A stretch of 14,853 nt of DNA from Phycisphaerales bacterium. Lineage in GTDB: Bacteria > Planctomycetota > Phycisphaerae > Tepidisphaerales > Tepidisphaeraceae. A program made the translations under genes and the position numbers. Shown here piece after piece: positions 6,680 to 14,829 of this stretch. The stretch covers positions 1 to 14,853 of the forward strand of contig JAQGHK010000378.1 in the NCBI GenBank assembly GCA_028288875.1, read 5' to 3'. A model generated the notes under the pieces. It made no database searches. It saw nothing but the letters and a program-made list of their open reading frames with translations, and was not told the origin of the DNA. Positions within the stretch are counted from its first letter, which is position 1, and the number at the start of each line of letters is the position of its first letter.

Positions 6680-8617
6680 ATGTCTCACCACGCTGTCCCT
6701 GCCGAACACATTCCGCTGACGGTTTATACCACGTCCATCAATGCCAGCCGCGCGGTGGCCGCGGAGATCGCCGCGCTCATTCGCGCAAAGGCCGCCACGG
6801 GCAGCAAGTGCGTGCTCGGCTTGGCCACAGGCAGCACGCCCGTGGGCGTGTATAACGAACTAATCCGCCTGCACCGCGAAGAAGGGCTGAGCTTCGCGAA
6901 TGTCGTGACGTTTAATTTGGATGAATATTTCCCGATGCAGCCGGGCGATTTGCAGAGCTATCACCGCTTCATGCACGAACATTTATTCGATCACGTCGAC
7001 GTGCCGAGCGCGGCCATCCACATTCCAAACGGCACGCTGCCGATCGAGCAGGTTGATGCGTTCTGCCGTGACTACGAGCGGAAGATCGCGGCCGTCGGCG
7101 GGCTGGATCTGCAGTTGCTTGGCATCGGCCGTACCGGCCATGTCGGCTTTAACGAGCCGGGTAGTGGGGCGGATAGCCGCACGCGGTTGATCACGCTCGA
7201 CAAGGTGACTCGCCTCGATGCGGCCAGTGATTTCTTCGGCGAGCAATACGTGCCACGGCGCGCGATCACGATGGGTGTCGGCACGATTCTGTCGGCGAAG
7301 AAGCTGATCATGATGGCGTTTGGCGAGGGCAAAGCGCCCATCGTCGCGAAGGCTGTCGAAGGACCGGTCACGGCGGCCGTGGCGGCGAGCTTTCTGCAGC
7401 AGCACGCTAATGCCAATGTTCATCTCGACGCGGCCGCTGCCGCCGGGCTGACGCGCTCACGCAGCCCTTGGCTACTGGGTATGGCGACCGAGTGGGACGC
7501 CGCCACCGTCCGTCGCGCCGTGATCTGGCTGGCCGAGCGGGTGAACAAGCCGATCCTGAAGCTGACCGATGAAGACTACAACGAGCACGGCTTGCAGGAT
7601 CTGCTGGCCACGCTGGGTGGCGGGGCGGCGTACGACATCAATCTGGAAGTCTTCCGCGCGCTAACGCGCACCATCACCGGCTGGCCAGGCGGCAAGCCTG
7701 AAGGCCGTCGAAAGCCCGGCGATATCCGCCGGCCGGGGGATGATGTGTTCCCCAAGCGCGTGCTGATCTTCAGCCCTCATCCGGATGACGACGTGATCAG
7801 CATGGGCGGCACGCTCATCCGGCTGGTCGACCAAGGCCATGAGGTGCATGTGGCGTATCAAACGAGCGGCAACATCGCGGTGTTTGATGCGGATGCGCTT
7901 CGTTTCGCCGACTTCGCCGCCGAGTTTAACAAGCTATTCGGCGTCGCCAGCGACGGGGCCGCGAAGCTTGAAAACCACATCGAAGAATTCCTGCGAAATA
8001 AAAAGCCCGGCCAGGTGGACAGCCCGGAGATTCAGAAGATTAAAGGCCTGATCCGCCGTGGTGAATGCCGGGCCGCTGGCCGCGATTGCGGCGTACCGGT
8101 GGAGCGGCTGCATTTTATGGATCTGCCGTTTTATGAAACCGGCGCCGTGCGGAAAAAACCGCTAGGCCCCGACGACGTTCGGCTGACGGTCGACCTACTG
8201 AACAAGATTCGCCCGCATCAGGTGTATGCCGCCGGCGACCTGTCTGATCCGCACGGCACGCATCGTGTCTGCCTGTCCGCGGTGTTCGCGGCGTTTGAGC
8301 AGTCGGCTGAATCGGATTGGGCCAAGCAGTGCCAGGTCTGGCTGTATCGCGGCGCCTGGCAGGAGTGGGAGCCGGAGAAGATCGAGATGGCCGTGCCGCT
8401 GTCGCCGCAGGAACTGATGCGAAAGCGGTCGGCCGTCTTCAAGCATCAGAGCCAGAAGGACCGCGCCATGTTCCCCGGGGCCGACGCCCGCGAATTCTGG
8501 CAGCGCGCCGAAGACCGCAATCGCGACACGGCGAAGACCTACGACAAGCTAGGTCTGGCCGAGTACGAAGCAATCGAAGGCTTCGTGCGATGGTTTCCAG
8601 CGTGGCACGGCGCTTAA
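6680..8617 (+). CDS. NagB-like glucosamine-6-phosphate deaminase fused to PIG-L-type deacetylase
   Basis: A 645-residue two-domain protein, about 2.4 times the length of single NagB. Residues 12-270 are the NagB isomerase/deaminase domain: LATGSTPVGVY (48-58, phosphate loop), FNLDEYF (78-84, D81 matching E. coli D72) and GIGRTGHVGFNEP (148-160, H154 and E159 matching H143 and E148). The residue matching catalytic-site D141 is T152. Residues about 358-640 form a PIG-L/LmbE-like deacetylase: SPHPDDDV (365-372) with the zinc-binding HPDD, and GDLSDPHGTHR (519-529) with the second zinc histidine. The likely combined role is deacetylation of an N-acetyl sugar derivative and deamination of the amino-sugar phosphate to fructose-6-phosphate plus ammonia. 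A linker of about 90 residues (270-357) joins the domains. It follows the kinase by 30 bp, so it is probably in the same operon. NagB/PIG-L fusions are known in Bacteroidetes and planctomycetes; the PIG-L substrate is not established. Confidence 0.92.
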   Translation: MSHHAVPAEHIPLTVYTTSINASRAVAAEIAALIRAKAATGSKCVLGLATGSTPVGVYNELIRLHREEGLSFANVVTFNLDEYFPMQPGDLQSYHRFMHEHLFDHVDVPSAAIHIPNGTLPIEQVDAFCRDYERKIAAVGGLDLQLLGIGRTGHVGFNEPGSGADSRTRLITLDKVTRLDAASDFFGEQYVPRRAITMGVGTILSAKKLIMMAFGEGKAPIVAKAVEGPVTAAVAASFLQQHANANVHLDAAAAAGLTRSRSPWLLGMATEWDAATVRRAVIWLAERVNKPILKLTDEDYNEHGLQDLLATLGGGAAYDINLEVFRALTRTITGWPGGKPEGRRKPGDIRRPGDDVFPKRVLIFSPHPDDDVISMGGTLIRLVDQGHEVHVAYQTSGNIAVFDADALRFADFAAEFNKLFGVASDGAAKLENHIEEFLRNKKPGQVDSPEIQKIKGLIRRGECRAAGRDCGVPVERLHFMDLPFYETGAVRKKPLGPDDVRLTVDLLNKIRPHQVYAAGDLSDPHGTHRVCLSAVFAAFEQSAESDWAKQCQVWLYRGAWQEWEPEKIEMAVPLSPQELMRKRSAVFKHQSQKDRAMFPGADAREFWQRAEDRNRDTAKTYDKLGLAEYEAIEGFVRWFPAWHGA

Positions 8618-8625
8618 GACGTTTT

Positions 8626-8654
8626 TATACAAAGTGACTTAATCGCGGTATTGT
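8626..8654 (+). promoter_or_regulatory. Weak promoter candidate before the second ROK gene
   Basis: An AT-rich stretch follows the NagB-PIG-L stop. TATACA (8626-8631) and TATTGT (8649-8654) are 17 bp apart, each matching 4/6 consensus bases. Transcription would start near 8661, after the TTG at 8656 and before the ATG at 8704, which favours the ATG as start. Low-specificity match. Confidence 0.25.
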
Positions 8655-8703
8655 TTTGACGGAGGCAGTTCCCGGGCCGTGGAGGGGTCGGGCAAATCGC
8701 GAT

Positions 8704-9828
8704 ATGCCAATTCCGAATGACCTTCGGCTGATGAATCGGCGTCAAGTCGTCCTGGCCTCGCTGAAGTTCGGCGCGGCGACGCGGTCGACGCTGTCTCGCG
8801 CGGCCGGCATTAGTCCAACGACCACGGGCAAGATCATCGAAGAGCTCGTCAGCGACGGCATCCTGCGACCCGCAGCGACGTCGGCCGCGCCGCAAACCGG
8901 TCCCGGCCGCCCCGGTTACTACTTCAAGATAAATGACGTCCAGCCGCGATTCCTCGGCGTGCAGTTGGGCCCCAGCCAGACGCGATTAACCGCCATTGCC
9001 GTGGCGCCGGTGCTTCGGGATAGCTGGGCTAAGACGTTGCCGACGGAGGCATCACTTCCGGCTTGGGTCGATGCCGTATCGCGGGCTGCGAAGCCGCTTC
9101 TGCGACAGGGTCTGTCTGGGCTCCTTGTCAGCGTGCCGGGCGTGCTAGATGAAGCGACCGGTAAGTCCGTGCTGTCGCCAAACGTGCATTGGATGGATGG
9201 TCAGGCTGTTGCCGCTGCGCTCGGAGCGGCGATGGGCATTCCGGCCCATCCCGTGCAGGAAATCCAGTGCCTGGCACTCGGTCACCGGGCGGCGAATGCG
9301 GAGGCCGACGATTTTCTACTCGTCGATTTTGGTTTCGGCATCGGGTCGGCGGCGATGGTCCGCGGCCAGCTCTTTCACGGGCCGCGGCTGTTCGCCGGCG
9401 AGATCGGGCATACGCCGGTTCCGGGGAATAAGACGGTTTGCCCCTGCGGCGGTGTCGGTTGCCTGGAAACCATCGCCGGCCGCCGGCAGTTGTTTGGAGC
9501 GGATCACGCCGACAACGATGCCGAGACCCTGTCGGCGGAGGAATTGAAACAACTGCGAAAGCCTTCGAGTGCCGCCCGCGTCCGGTCCGCCCTAGAGGCC
9601 GCCGGGTTCACGATCGCCTCGGCCATGAATGCGCTCGGCCTCGATCATGTCGTTGTTACGGGATACGCCGCGGACTTGCCGGCGGAGATCTTCGCCGTTT
9701 TACGCCAGAGCATTACCACAGCCGCCACTGCGCCACGCTTTGGCATGATCCAGATTGAAAAGGCCCCACGCCATCGATTGGCAGGGCTGGCCAGCGTGGG
9801 GATCGATCGGCTGGTCGTTCCGATTTAA
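8704..9828 (+). CDS. Second ROK-family transcriptional regulator
   Basis: From ATG 8704 the product is 374 residues; an in-frame TTG at 8656 would add 16 residues of non-domain sequence and is disfavoured, although neither start has a well-placed ribosome site. Residues 9-53 form a winged helix-turn-helix (NRRQVVLASLKFGAATRSTL, then GISPTTTGKIIEELVSDGIL). The ROK domain carries GEIGHTPVP and CPCGGVGCLE, the zinc ligands being H236, C246, C248 and C253. Kinase features are lost: no DxGGT loop (LGVQLGPSQTR), and the catalytic ND of ROK kinases is replaced by EIQC (VQEIQC, 184-189). It is therefore a regulator, with a sugar or sugar phosphate as probable effector. It follows the NagB-PIG-L gene by 86 bp and precedes the GH27 gene by 73 bp, so it may control GH27, the amino-sugar gene, or both. 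No clear operator was seen next to it. Confidence 0.9.
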   Translation: MPIPNDLRLMNRRQVVLASLKFGAATRSTLSRAAGISPTTTGKIIEELVSDGILRPAATSAAPQTGPGRPGYYFKINDVQPRFLGVQLGPSQTRLTAIAVAPVLRDSWAKTLPTEASLPAWVDAVSRAAKPLLRQGLSGLLVSVPGVLDEATGKSVLSPNVHWMDGQAVAAALGAAMGIPAHPVQEIQCLALGHRAANAEADDFLLVDFGFGIGSAAMVRGQLFHGPRLFAGEIGHTPVPGNKTVCPCGGVGCLETIAGRRQLFGADHADNDAETLSAEELKQLRKPSSAARVRSALEAAGFTIASAMNALGLDHVVVTGYAADLPAEIFAVLRQSITTAATAPRFGMIQIEKAPRHRLAGLASVGIDRLVVPI

Positions 9829-9887
9829 TTTGAACCGATTGATTTACTACGCTCTGCGAAATGAATATTCCCACTTTGTTGGTTAAT

Positions 9888-9893
9888 GGAGGA
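9888..9893 (+). promoter_or_regulatory. Strong Shine-Dalgarno site of the GH27 gene
   Basis: GGAGGA ends 8 nt before the ATG at 9902. It is the best ribosome binding site in the window and fixes the start of the glycosidase, consistent with high expression. Confidence 0.8.
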
Positions 9894-9901
9894 AACCGCC
9901 C

Positions 9902-11197
9902 ATGCCGCTCGACTTACCCCCGCAACCGTTTCATCAGCTCGCCCTAACGCCGCCCATGGGCTGGAACAGTTGGGACTGTTACGGCACGGCCGTCACCGAA
10001 GCGCACACCAAGGCGAACGCCGACTACATGGCCGCCCACCTGAAGGCGATTGGCTATGAATACATCGTCGTCGACATTCAATGGTACGAGCCCAATGCGA
10101 AAGGGCATGACTACGTGAAGGGTGCGTCGCTCACCCTCGATCCGAACGGGCGTCTGCTCCCTGCTGAAAACAAGTTCCCCAGCGCGGGCGGCGGCAGCGG
10201 CTTCCGGCCGTTGGCCGATTACGTTCATGCGAAGGGGCTGAAGTTCGGCATTCACCTGATGCGAGGCATCCCGCGTCAGGCCGTGAAAGAAAACAGTCCG
10301 ATTCTCGGCACGAGCTACGTTGCGTCCGACATTGCTGATACGAAAAGCATCTGCGCCTGGAATCCCGACATGTACGGCGTAGACATGTCCAAGCCGGGCG
10401 CGCAGGCGTATTACGACAGCGTCTTCAAGCTCATCGCATCGTGGGGCGTGGACTTTGTGAAGGTGGACGACCTCAGCCGCCCGTACGCCGAGCACCGGCC
10501 GGAGATTGAGGCGATCCGGAAAGCCATCGACGCAAGCGGCCGGCCCATGGTGTTGAGCACGAGTCCGGGTGAGACGCCGGTTGCCGAGGCCGAGCATGTC
10601 GCTGCGCATGCCAACATGTGGCGCATCAGCGACGACTTCTGGGACCACTGGCCCGCGTTGCTGGCACAGTTCAAACGCTGCGCCGACTGGGCGAAAGTCA
10701 CCGGTCCCGGGCATTGGCCGGATGCGGACATGCTGCCGGTGGGGGCTGTGCGGATCGGCCAGAAGGGGCCTTGGACGCATTTCACGCAGGACGAGCAATA
10801 CACGCTGATCACCTTGTGGAGCATGGCCCGATCGCCGCTGATGATCGGTGGCGATCTGCCGAAGAACGATCCGTTTACGCTGGCGTTGCTGACGAATCCG
10901 GAAGTGATCGCCGTCGATCAGCACAGCAAAAACGGACGACAGGTGTTTCGGGAGGGGCCGAAGATCATCTGGATGGCGGACGCGCCGCAGGAAGGGGCGA
11001 ACTACGTCGCCCTGTTCAATACCGGCGATGCCAAGACGGCCGCGATGATGTCGATCGATCTGGCCGCGCTCGGCCTGCCCCGGCGGGTTCGCGTTCGCGA
11101 CCTCTGGAAGCGGCAGGACCTGAACCCAGCAGAGGGCCAAGTGCAAGCGGCCGTCCCGCCGCACGGCGCCTTGCTCTTGCAACTGACCCGTGATTGA
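9902..11197 (+). CDS. GH27 family alpha-galactosidase / alpha-N-acetylgalactosaminidase-like enzyme
   Basis: A 431-residue clan GH-D (alpha/beta)8 glycosidase. It opens with TPPMGWNSWDCYG (17-29), the GH27 hallmark. The nucleophile is D189 in WGVDFVKVDD, and the acid/base is D245 in RISDDFWDHW, with the R+4 spacing seen in human alpha-galactosidase. PLMIGGDL (312-319) and LTNPEVIAVDQ (330-340) are further GH27 signatures; the last 85 residues form the C-terminal beta domain. The Cys-rich TCxxRPG segment of classic GH27 is replaced by AWNPDMYGVD (152-161), marking a divergent subgroup. The family removes terminal alpha-linked galactose, GalNAc or beta-L-arabinopyranose with retention. No signal peptide is present (starts MPLDLPPQPF), so the enzyme is apparently cytoplasmic and acts on imported oligosaccharides. 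Its neighbours point to galactose or amino-sugar release. Linkage and exact sugar are not determinable here. Confidence 0.93.
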   Translation: MPLDLPPQPFHQLALTPPMGWNSWDCYGTAVTEAHTKANADYMAAHLKAIGYEYIVVDIQWYEPNAKGHDYVKGASLTLDPNGRLLPAENKFPSAGGGSGFRPLADYVHAKGLKFGIHLMRGIPRQAVKENSPILGTSYVASDIADTKSICAWNPDMYGVDMSKPGAQAYYDSVFKLIASWGVDFVKVDDLSRPYAEHRPEIEAIRKAIDASGRPMVLSTSPGETPVAEAEHVAAHANMWRISDDFWDHWPALLAQFKRCADWAKVTGPGHWPDADMLPVGAVRIGQKGPWTHFTQDEQYTLITLWSMARSPLMIGGDLPKNDPFTLALLTNPEVIAVDQHSKNGRQVFREGPKIIWMADAPQEGANYVALFNTGDAKTAAMMSIDLAALGLPRRVRVRDLWKRQDLNPAEGQVQAAVPPHGALLLQLTRD

Positions 11198-11243
11198 TCC
11201 GGCGGCGGCGGCGGAACCCAGTCCAATTCCAGATTTTTGTTGT

Positions 11244-11273
11244 CACCCCAAGGCCGTTGAGTATTCTGGGGTG
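11244..11273 (+). repeat. Short inverted repeat in the gap after the GH27 gene
   Basis: CACCCCA (11244-11250) pairs perfectly with TGGGGTG (11267-11273) around a 16-nt loop, in the 129-bp gap between the GH27 stop and the next start. No T-tract follows, so it is not a standard intrinsic terminator. It could be a regulatory hairpin, part of the 5' leader of the downstream gene, or chance. Confidence 0.35.
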
Positions 11274-11326
11274 CTGCCCGGACTGTTGCCGGCATATCTG
11301 ATTGGCCTTGGGACAAAGACGTACGC

Positions 11327-12628
11327 ATGCTGCTCGAATCGCTGGAACGCCGTGCCCTGTTTGCCGCCGCCTACGGGCAGATTCTGCAAGACATCAATCC
11401 GGGAACGGGGTCATCCCTTTCCGCCGGTTCTAATCCCAGCATCGCCTTCAACGGCAAGACCTACTTCGCAGCGACGGGCTACTCCGGTGGCAGCGAGCTT
11501 TATGCGACCGATGGCACCGCCGCCGGCACCGGTCGGGTGGCCGATCTGGCATACGGCGACGCCTCCAGCCACCCGCGCGACTTCGTCATCTCCGGCGGCA
11601 AGCTCTTTTTCATCGCCGACTGGAGCAGCCAGTACGGCAACCAGGCGCTGCGGGCCAAGTTGTTCGTCAGTGACGGCACGACGGCCGGCACGCATGTCGT
11701 GGAATACGACCCGAATACCTTTCCGCAATACGACCTGTACGGCACCATTACCGAGCCAGCCGACGGCCCCACGCTGGTGGCCTACAACGGCAAAGTTGCC
11801 TTCGCGGCCCACGGTGCCCATCCGTATTATTATGTCGACAATACGGATACATCGTTGCTCTGGGTCAGCGACGGCACGGTAAGCGGCACCAGCTACAAGT
11901 TCGTGAGCGGCGCATCGTCTGCTTCGAGTGTCACGAATATAACGGTCGCGGGCAGCAACCTGTTCTTCGCGATTAAAACGCCGGGCTCGTACGACAGCGT
12001 CGGCCGTTATGACGGCTCAGATATTCAGTCGACGATCGTCACCACATTTTACGGCCAGCAGAGTGTCGGCAATTTCATCGCTGTTGGTTCGTCCGTCTAT
12101 TTCCGCACATCGGGCAGCGGGCCGTACGACAACCTGTTCTACAAGGCGTCGGCATCGGGCTCGATCAGTACGAGCGTCGATCCTTACCTCCGCCTCAGTG
12201 AGTGGGCAACTGTGAACGGCCGGCTGTTCGCCAGCGGTACGTATACCTATGACGGCAGCGTCCCCCAGCAAGCCTGGCTCTATGAAATCGTTGACAGCCC
12301 GAACGGCCTGCAGGCGTTGCTCCTGGGCAACTCTTCACAGCCCTATGCGTCGCCGACGGATCTGACCGTCATTGATCACTTCATCTATTACGACGCGCCC
12401 GACTTCAATAGTGGCCGAAGCATCATCCGGTTTGATCCAGCCAATGACAGCTTCACCTTTGTTGGCTACGGCTTCAGCAGCCTGTCCGGCGCGTCGGCCG
12501 ACGGCGCGGCCTTCGTCAAAGGCCCGGACGGTGCGGTCTATGTGAACGGCAGCACGTCATACGACGCCGGCCTTTACCGTCTGAGCGCGACGGACTCGTA
12601 TTTCCAGAGCTACCCCATCAACGTCTAG
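11327..12628 (+). CDS. LEPR-XLL / ELWxxDGT-repeat exported protein, N-terminal part (frameshifted)
   Basis: A 433-residue frame beginning MLLESLERRALFAA, a variant of the LEPR-XLL N-terminal motif found on many large exported planctomycete proteins. Three ELWxxDGT-type repeats are clear: ELYATDGT (57-64), KLFVSDGT (111-118) and LLWVSDGT (177-184), each followed by an AGT/SGT turn. The rest is Ser/Gly/Tyr/Asp-rich beta sequence with weaker repeats, consistent with a beta-propeller-like extracellular module. The frame stops at a TAG (12626), but the next frame continues with GPTLDLRPSTFMAVGSDW and a further degenerate repeat (AGTSSSEGREW). The stop therefore appears to result from one missing base. 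No Shine-Dalgarno precedes the ATG, and a hydrophobic signal peptide is not evident. Function is unknown; surface adhesion or extracellular binding is inferred from the modules. Confidence 0.85.
   Translation: MLLESLERRALFAAAYGQILQDINPGTGSSLSAGSNPSIAFNGKTYFAATGYSGGSELYATDGTAAGTGRVADLAYGDASSHPRDFVISGGKLFFIADWSSQYGNQALRAKLFVSDGTTAGTHVVEYDPNTFPQYDLYGTITEPADGPTLVAYNGKVAFAAHGAHPYYYVDNTDTSLLWVSDGTVSGTSYKFVSGASSASSVTNITVAGSNLFFAIKTPGSYDSVGRYDGSDIQSTIVTTFYGQQSVGNFIAVGSSVYFRTSGSGPYDNLFYKASASGSISTSVDPYLRLSEWATVNGRLFASGTYTYDGSVPQQAWLYEIVDSPNGLQALLLGNSSQPYASPTDLTVIDHFIYYDAPDFNSGRSIIRFDPANDSFTFVGYGFSSLSGASADGAAFVKGPDGAVYVNGSTSYDAGLYRLSATDSYFQSYPINV
12626..12627 (+). other. Single-base deletion frameshift between the two halves of the surface protein
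   Basis: After the Val codon 12623-12625 the reading frame meets TAG. Treating TA as a codon that lost one base, the sequence resumes at 12628 with GGC CCG ACG CTG GAC, fusing the halves into about 1,167 residues. The downstream frame is open well before its first ATG at 12661 and completes a propeller-type repeat, so a separate gene start there is unlikely. Sequence error and true mutation cannot be told apart here. Confidence 0.7.
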
Positions 12629-12660
12629 GCCCGACGCTGGACCTGCGGCCGTCGACCTTC

Positions 12661-14829
12661 ATGGCGGTCGGCAGCGACTGGTACACCGCCGGCACGAGTA
12701 GTTCTGAAGGCCGCGAATGGCGGCTGGTGCAGCGGCCGCTGGGTAAGATCGAAGTGCACCTCAGCGAAGCCACGCCCGGCGCGACGACGGCCGCCTACGT
12801 GCTGGACACCACGTCCGGCGTCACGCCGTATCTCGATACGAATAATAACGGCGTGCTCGACGTCGGCGAACCCACGGGCGTGTATGACGCCAGCGCCGGC
12901 GTGAATTCATTCCTTTTCACCGGCCTGCAGGCGGGGCACTACCCGCTGCGGCTATCTGTCCCAGCGGGCACGCAATTCGTCGCCGGCCCGGGTAACGGAA
13001 CATTCGACACCAATGTCGAAGACAGACCGAGCTGGATCTACATTCCCTACACGCTGCGCATCCGCAAAACACTGACCGCGTACCTGTTCAACGACACCGA
13101 CGGCGATAACGTCCGCGACGCCGGCGAAGCCGCCTTGTCCGGCCGCACGGTATTCCTCGATACCGATCAGGACGGCGTCCTCGATGTCGGCGAGACCAGC
13201 CTCGTGACCGACGCCAACGGCCTCGCCGCGTTCAACGTCTATGACGGCACGTACCAGGTGCGCCAGATAGTGCCGACCGGCTGGCGCTTCACTCAACAGG
13301 CCGCCACGATCGTCAACGTTCGGGCGTATACAAATCTCAGCGTGCCGCTCGGCTCGATACCCGCCACGCCGACCGATCCCGCCAGCGTTTCCATCGAAGC
13401 AGAGACCGGCACCTTCGCCGGCGGCACCGCGAAATCATCGGGCAACACCGGCTACACCGGCACAGGCTACGCCGACTTCGGCGGGCAAAATTCATCGGCC
13501 GAGTGGTCCGTCACCCGCAATGGCGCGGGCCAAGTGTCGATCGACTTCCGCTATGCCAACGGCGGCACGACGGATCGCCCGCTGATACTTTCGGTCAATG
13601 GCACGGTCATCAGCACGCTGGCCTTCGCGCCGACGGGGTCATGGACGACGTGGAAGAGCACGTCGGTCACGGCCGCGCTTGTCGCCGGCACAAACACCAT
13701 CAAGCTGGTATCCAGCGCGGCCGTTGGTGGCGGGAACGTCGACAGCCTCACCATCAACACCAACGCCACACCGACACCGCCGGCATGGCTGTCCGTTCCG
13801 GCCGGGGCGACGTGGTCGCTCGTGGGGAATCTGCTCACCATCAGTGGCGGCGCTGTGATTGTACTGTCCGACGCCGGTGCGAGCGTGGCGGGCTTGAACA
13901 TCGTTGTGAACTCCGGCGCTCAGATCGTTTTCAACACCACGCAACACCTCGGCACGCTCACGGTGAATGGCACGGCCACCATGGCGGCCGGCGGGCGGCT
14001 GCTGCGCGTCGCGGCGCTGGCGCTGAACACCGGCGCATCGCTGGATCTGGCCGACAATGACCTGATTCTCGAATCCACCGCCACGACCTCCGCCGCGGCC
14101 CTGCAGCAATGGCTGCTCAGCGGCCGCTCCGGCGGCACGTGGACAGGCGCGGGTTTGCGAAGCAGCTCTGCCGCTACGAATGGCCGCCGGACGTTCGCGC
14201 TGGCCCGCGCCGCCGAATACTTCGCCACCGTTGGCGCGGCGGCCGCGTTCCATGGCGAGGCCATCGGCTCGACTGCGGTCGTGCTCAAATACGTGTACGC
14301 CGGCGACGCTACGCTCGACGGCAAGGTCGATTTCAACGACTTCCTGAGCCTGCAGAATCATTTCAACGCAGCCAACGCCGGCTTTGTCGGCGGCGATTTT
14401 GACTACAGCGGCACGGCCGATTTCAACGACTTCCTCATCCTGCAGAACAACTTCGGCCAGACCACGGCGGGCGTCGTGAACGCCGCTGGGGCGACGGCTT
14501 CCCCAGCGACGCCTGCAGCATTGAACACGGCCAGTCTCAGCGGCATCGCCTTCAATGATGCGAACCGGAACGGCAAGTACGACAAAGGCGACTCGCTCGC
14601 CGCCGGCAAAACGCTTTGGCTGGATCTGGACGACGACGGAATTAAAGACAGCAACGAACCAAGCGCTGTCACTGACGCCGATGGCAGGTACACGTTCAAA
14701 AATCTCTCCGCTGGCACATACCGCGTGCGGCGGCTATTCCCTGCCGGCTACATCGAAAGCACACCTGCGGCCTATATCACTTTGACGGTCGGGCAAGCAG
14801 TCGGTGATGTTCGTCTTGGTAGCAAGTAA
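12661..14829 (+). CDS. Multi-domain exported protein, C-terminal part: SdrD-B-like, CBM6/35-like, dockerin-like
   Basis: Probably the continuation of the frame starting at 11327; meaningful coding begins at about 12628, and the ATG at 12661 is only the first start codon. In order (numbered from 12661): a Cna-B/SdrD-B-like unit with DTNNNGVLDVGEP (59-71); a second with YLFNDTDGD (141-149) and DTDQDGVLDVGE; a CBM6/35-like jelly roll from SIEAETG (244) to about 366; a beta-rich segment (about 370-535) typical of planctomycete secreted proteins; a dockerin-like pair of calcium loops, GDATLDGKVDFND (548-560) and DFDYSGTADFND (about 580-590), each followed by FLxLQN; and a final SdrD-B-like unit (626-722) with DANRNGKYDKGD and DLDDDGIKDSNEP. 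The product should be extracellular or on the cell surface and bind calcium and carbohydrate. No catalytic domain, LPXTG or PEP-CTERM anchor is seen. Confidence 0.85.
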   Translation: MAVGSDWYTAGTSSSEGREWRLVQRPLGKIEVHLSEATPGATTAAYVLDTTSGVTPYLDTNNNGVLDVGEPTGVYDASAGVNSFLFTGLQAGHYPLRLSVPAGTQFVAGPGNGTFDTNVEDRPSWIYIPYTLRIRKTLTAYLFNDTDGDNVRDAGEAALSGRTVFLDTDQDGVLDVGETSLVTDANGLAAFNVYDGTYQVRQIVPTGWRFTQQAATIVNVRAYTNLSVPLGSIPATPTDPASVSIEAETGTFAGGTAKSSGNTGYTGTGYADFGGQNSSAEWSVTRNGAGQVSIDFRYANGGTTDRPLILSVNGTVISTLAFAPTGSWTTWKSTSVTAALVAGTNTIKLVSSAAVGGGNVDSLTINTNATPTPPAWLSVPAGATWSLVGNLLTISGGAVIVLSDAGASVAGLNIVVNSGAQIVFNTTQHLGTLTVNGTATMAAGGRLLRVAALALNTGASLDLADNDLILESTATTSAAALQQWLLSGRSGGTWTGAGLRSSSAATNGRRTFALARAAEYFATVGAAAAFHGEAIGSTAVVLKYVYAGDATLDGKVDFNDFLSLQNHFNAANAGFVGGDFDYSGTADFNDFLILQNNFGQTTAGVVNAAGATASPATPAALNTASLSGIAFNDANRNGKYDKGDSLAAGKTLWLDLDDDGIKDSNEPSAVTDADGRYTFKNLSAGTYRVRRLFPAGYIESTPAAYITLTVGQAVGDVRLGSK

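Noticed and set aside
8626..8656. Second copy of the ROK operator upstream of the second ROK gene
   Set aside because: ATACAA and TATTGT resemble half-sites of the 4400-4419 palindrome, but they are not inverted complements and the spacing differs.
9863..9870. GAATATTC palindrome upstream of the GH27 gene
   Set aside because: It is only 8 bp and isolated; such palindromes are expected by chance and no extended symmetry surrounds it.
9944..11182. Long minus-strand open frame (412 codons) opposite the GH27 gene
   Set aside because: The plus strand carries clear GH27 catalytic motifs and a strong ribosome site; the minus frame is an Arg/Val/His-rich shadow.
11244..11273. Intrinsic terminator after the GH27 gene
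   Set aside because: The stem is only 7 bp with a 16-nt loop and no following T-tract; listed only as an inverted repeat.
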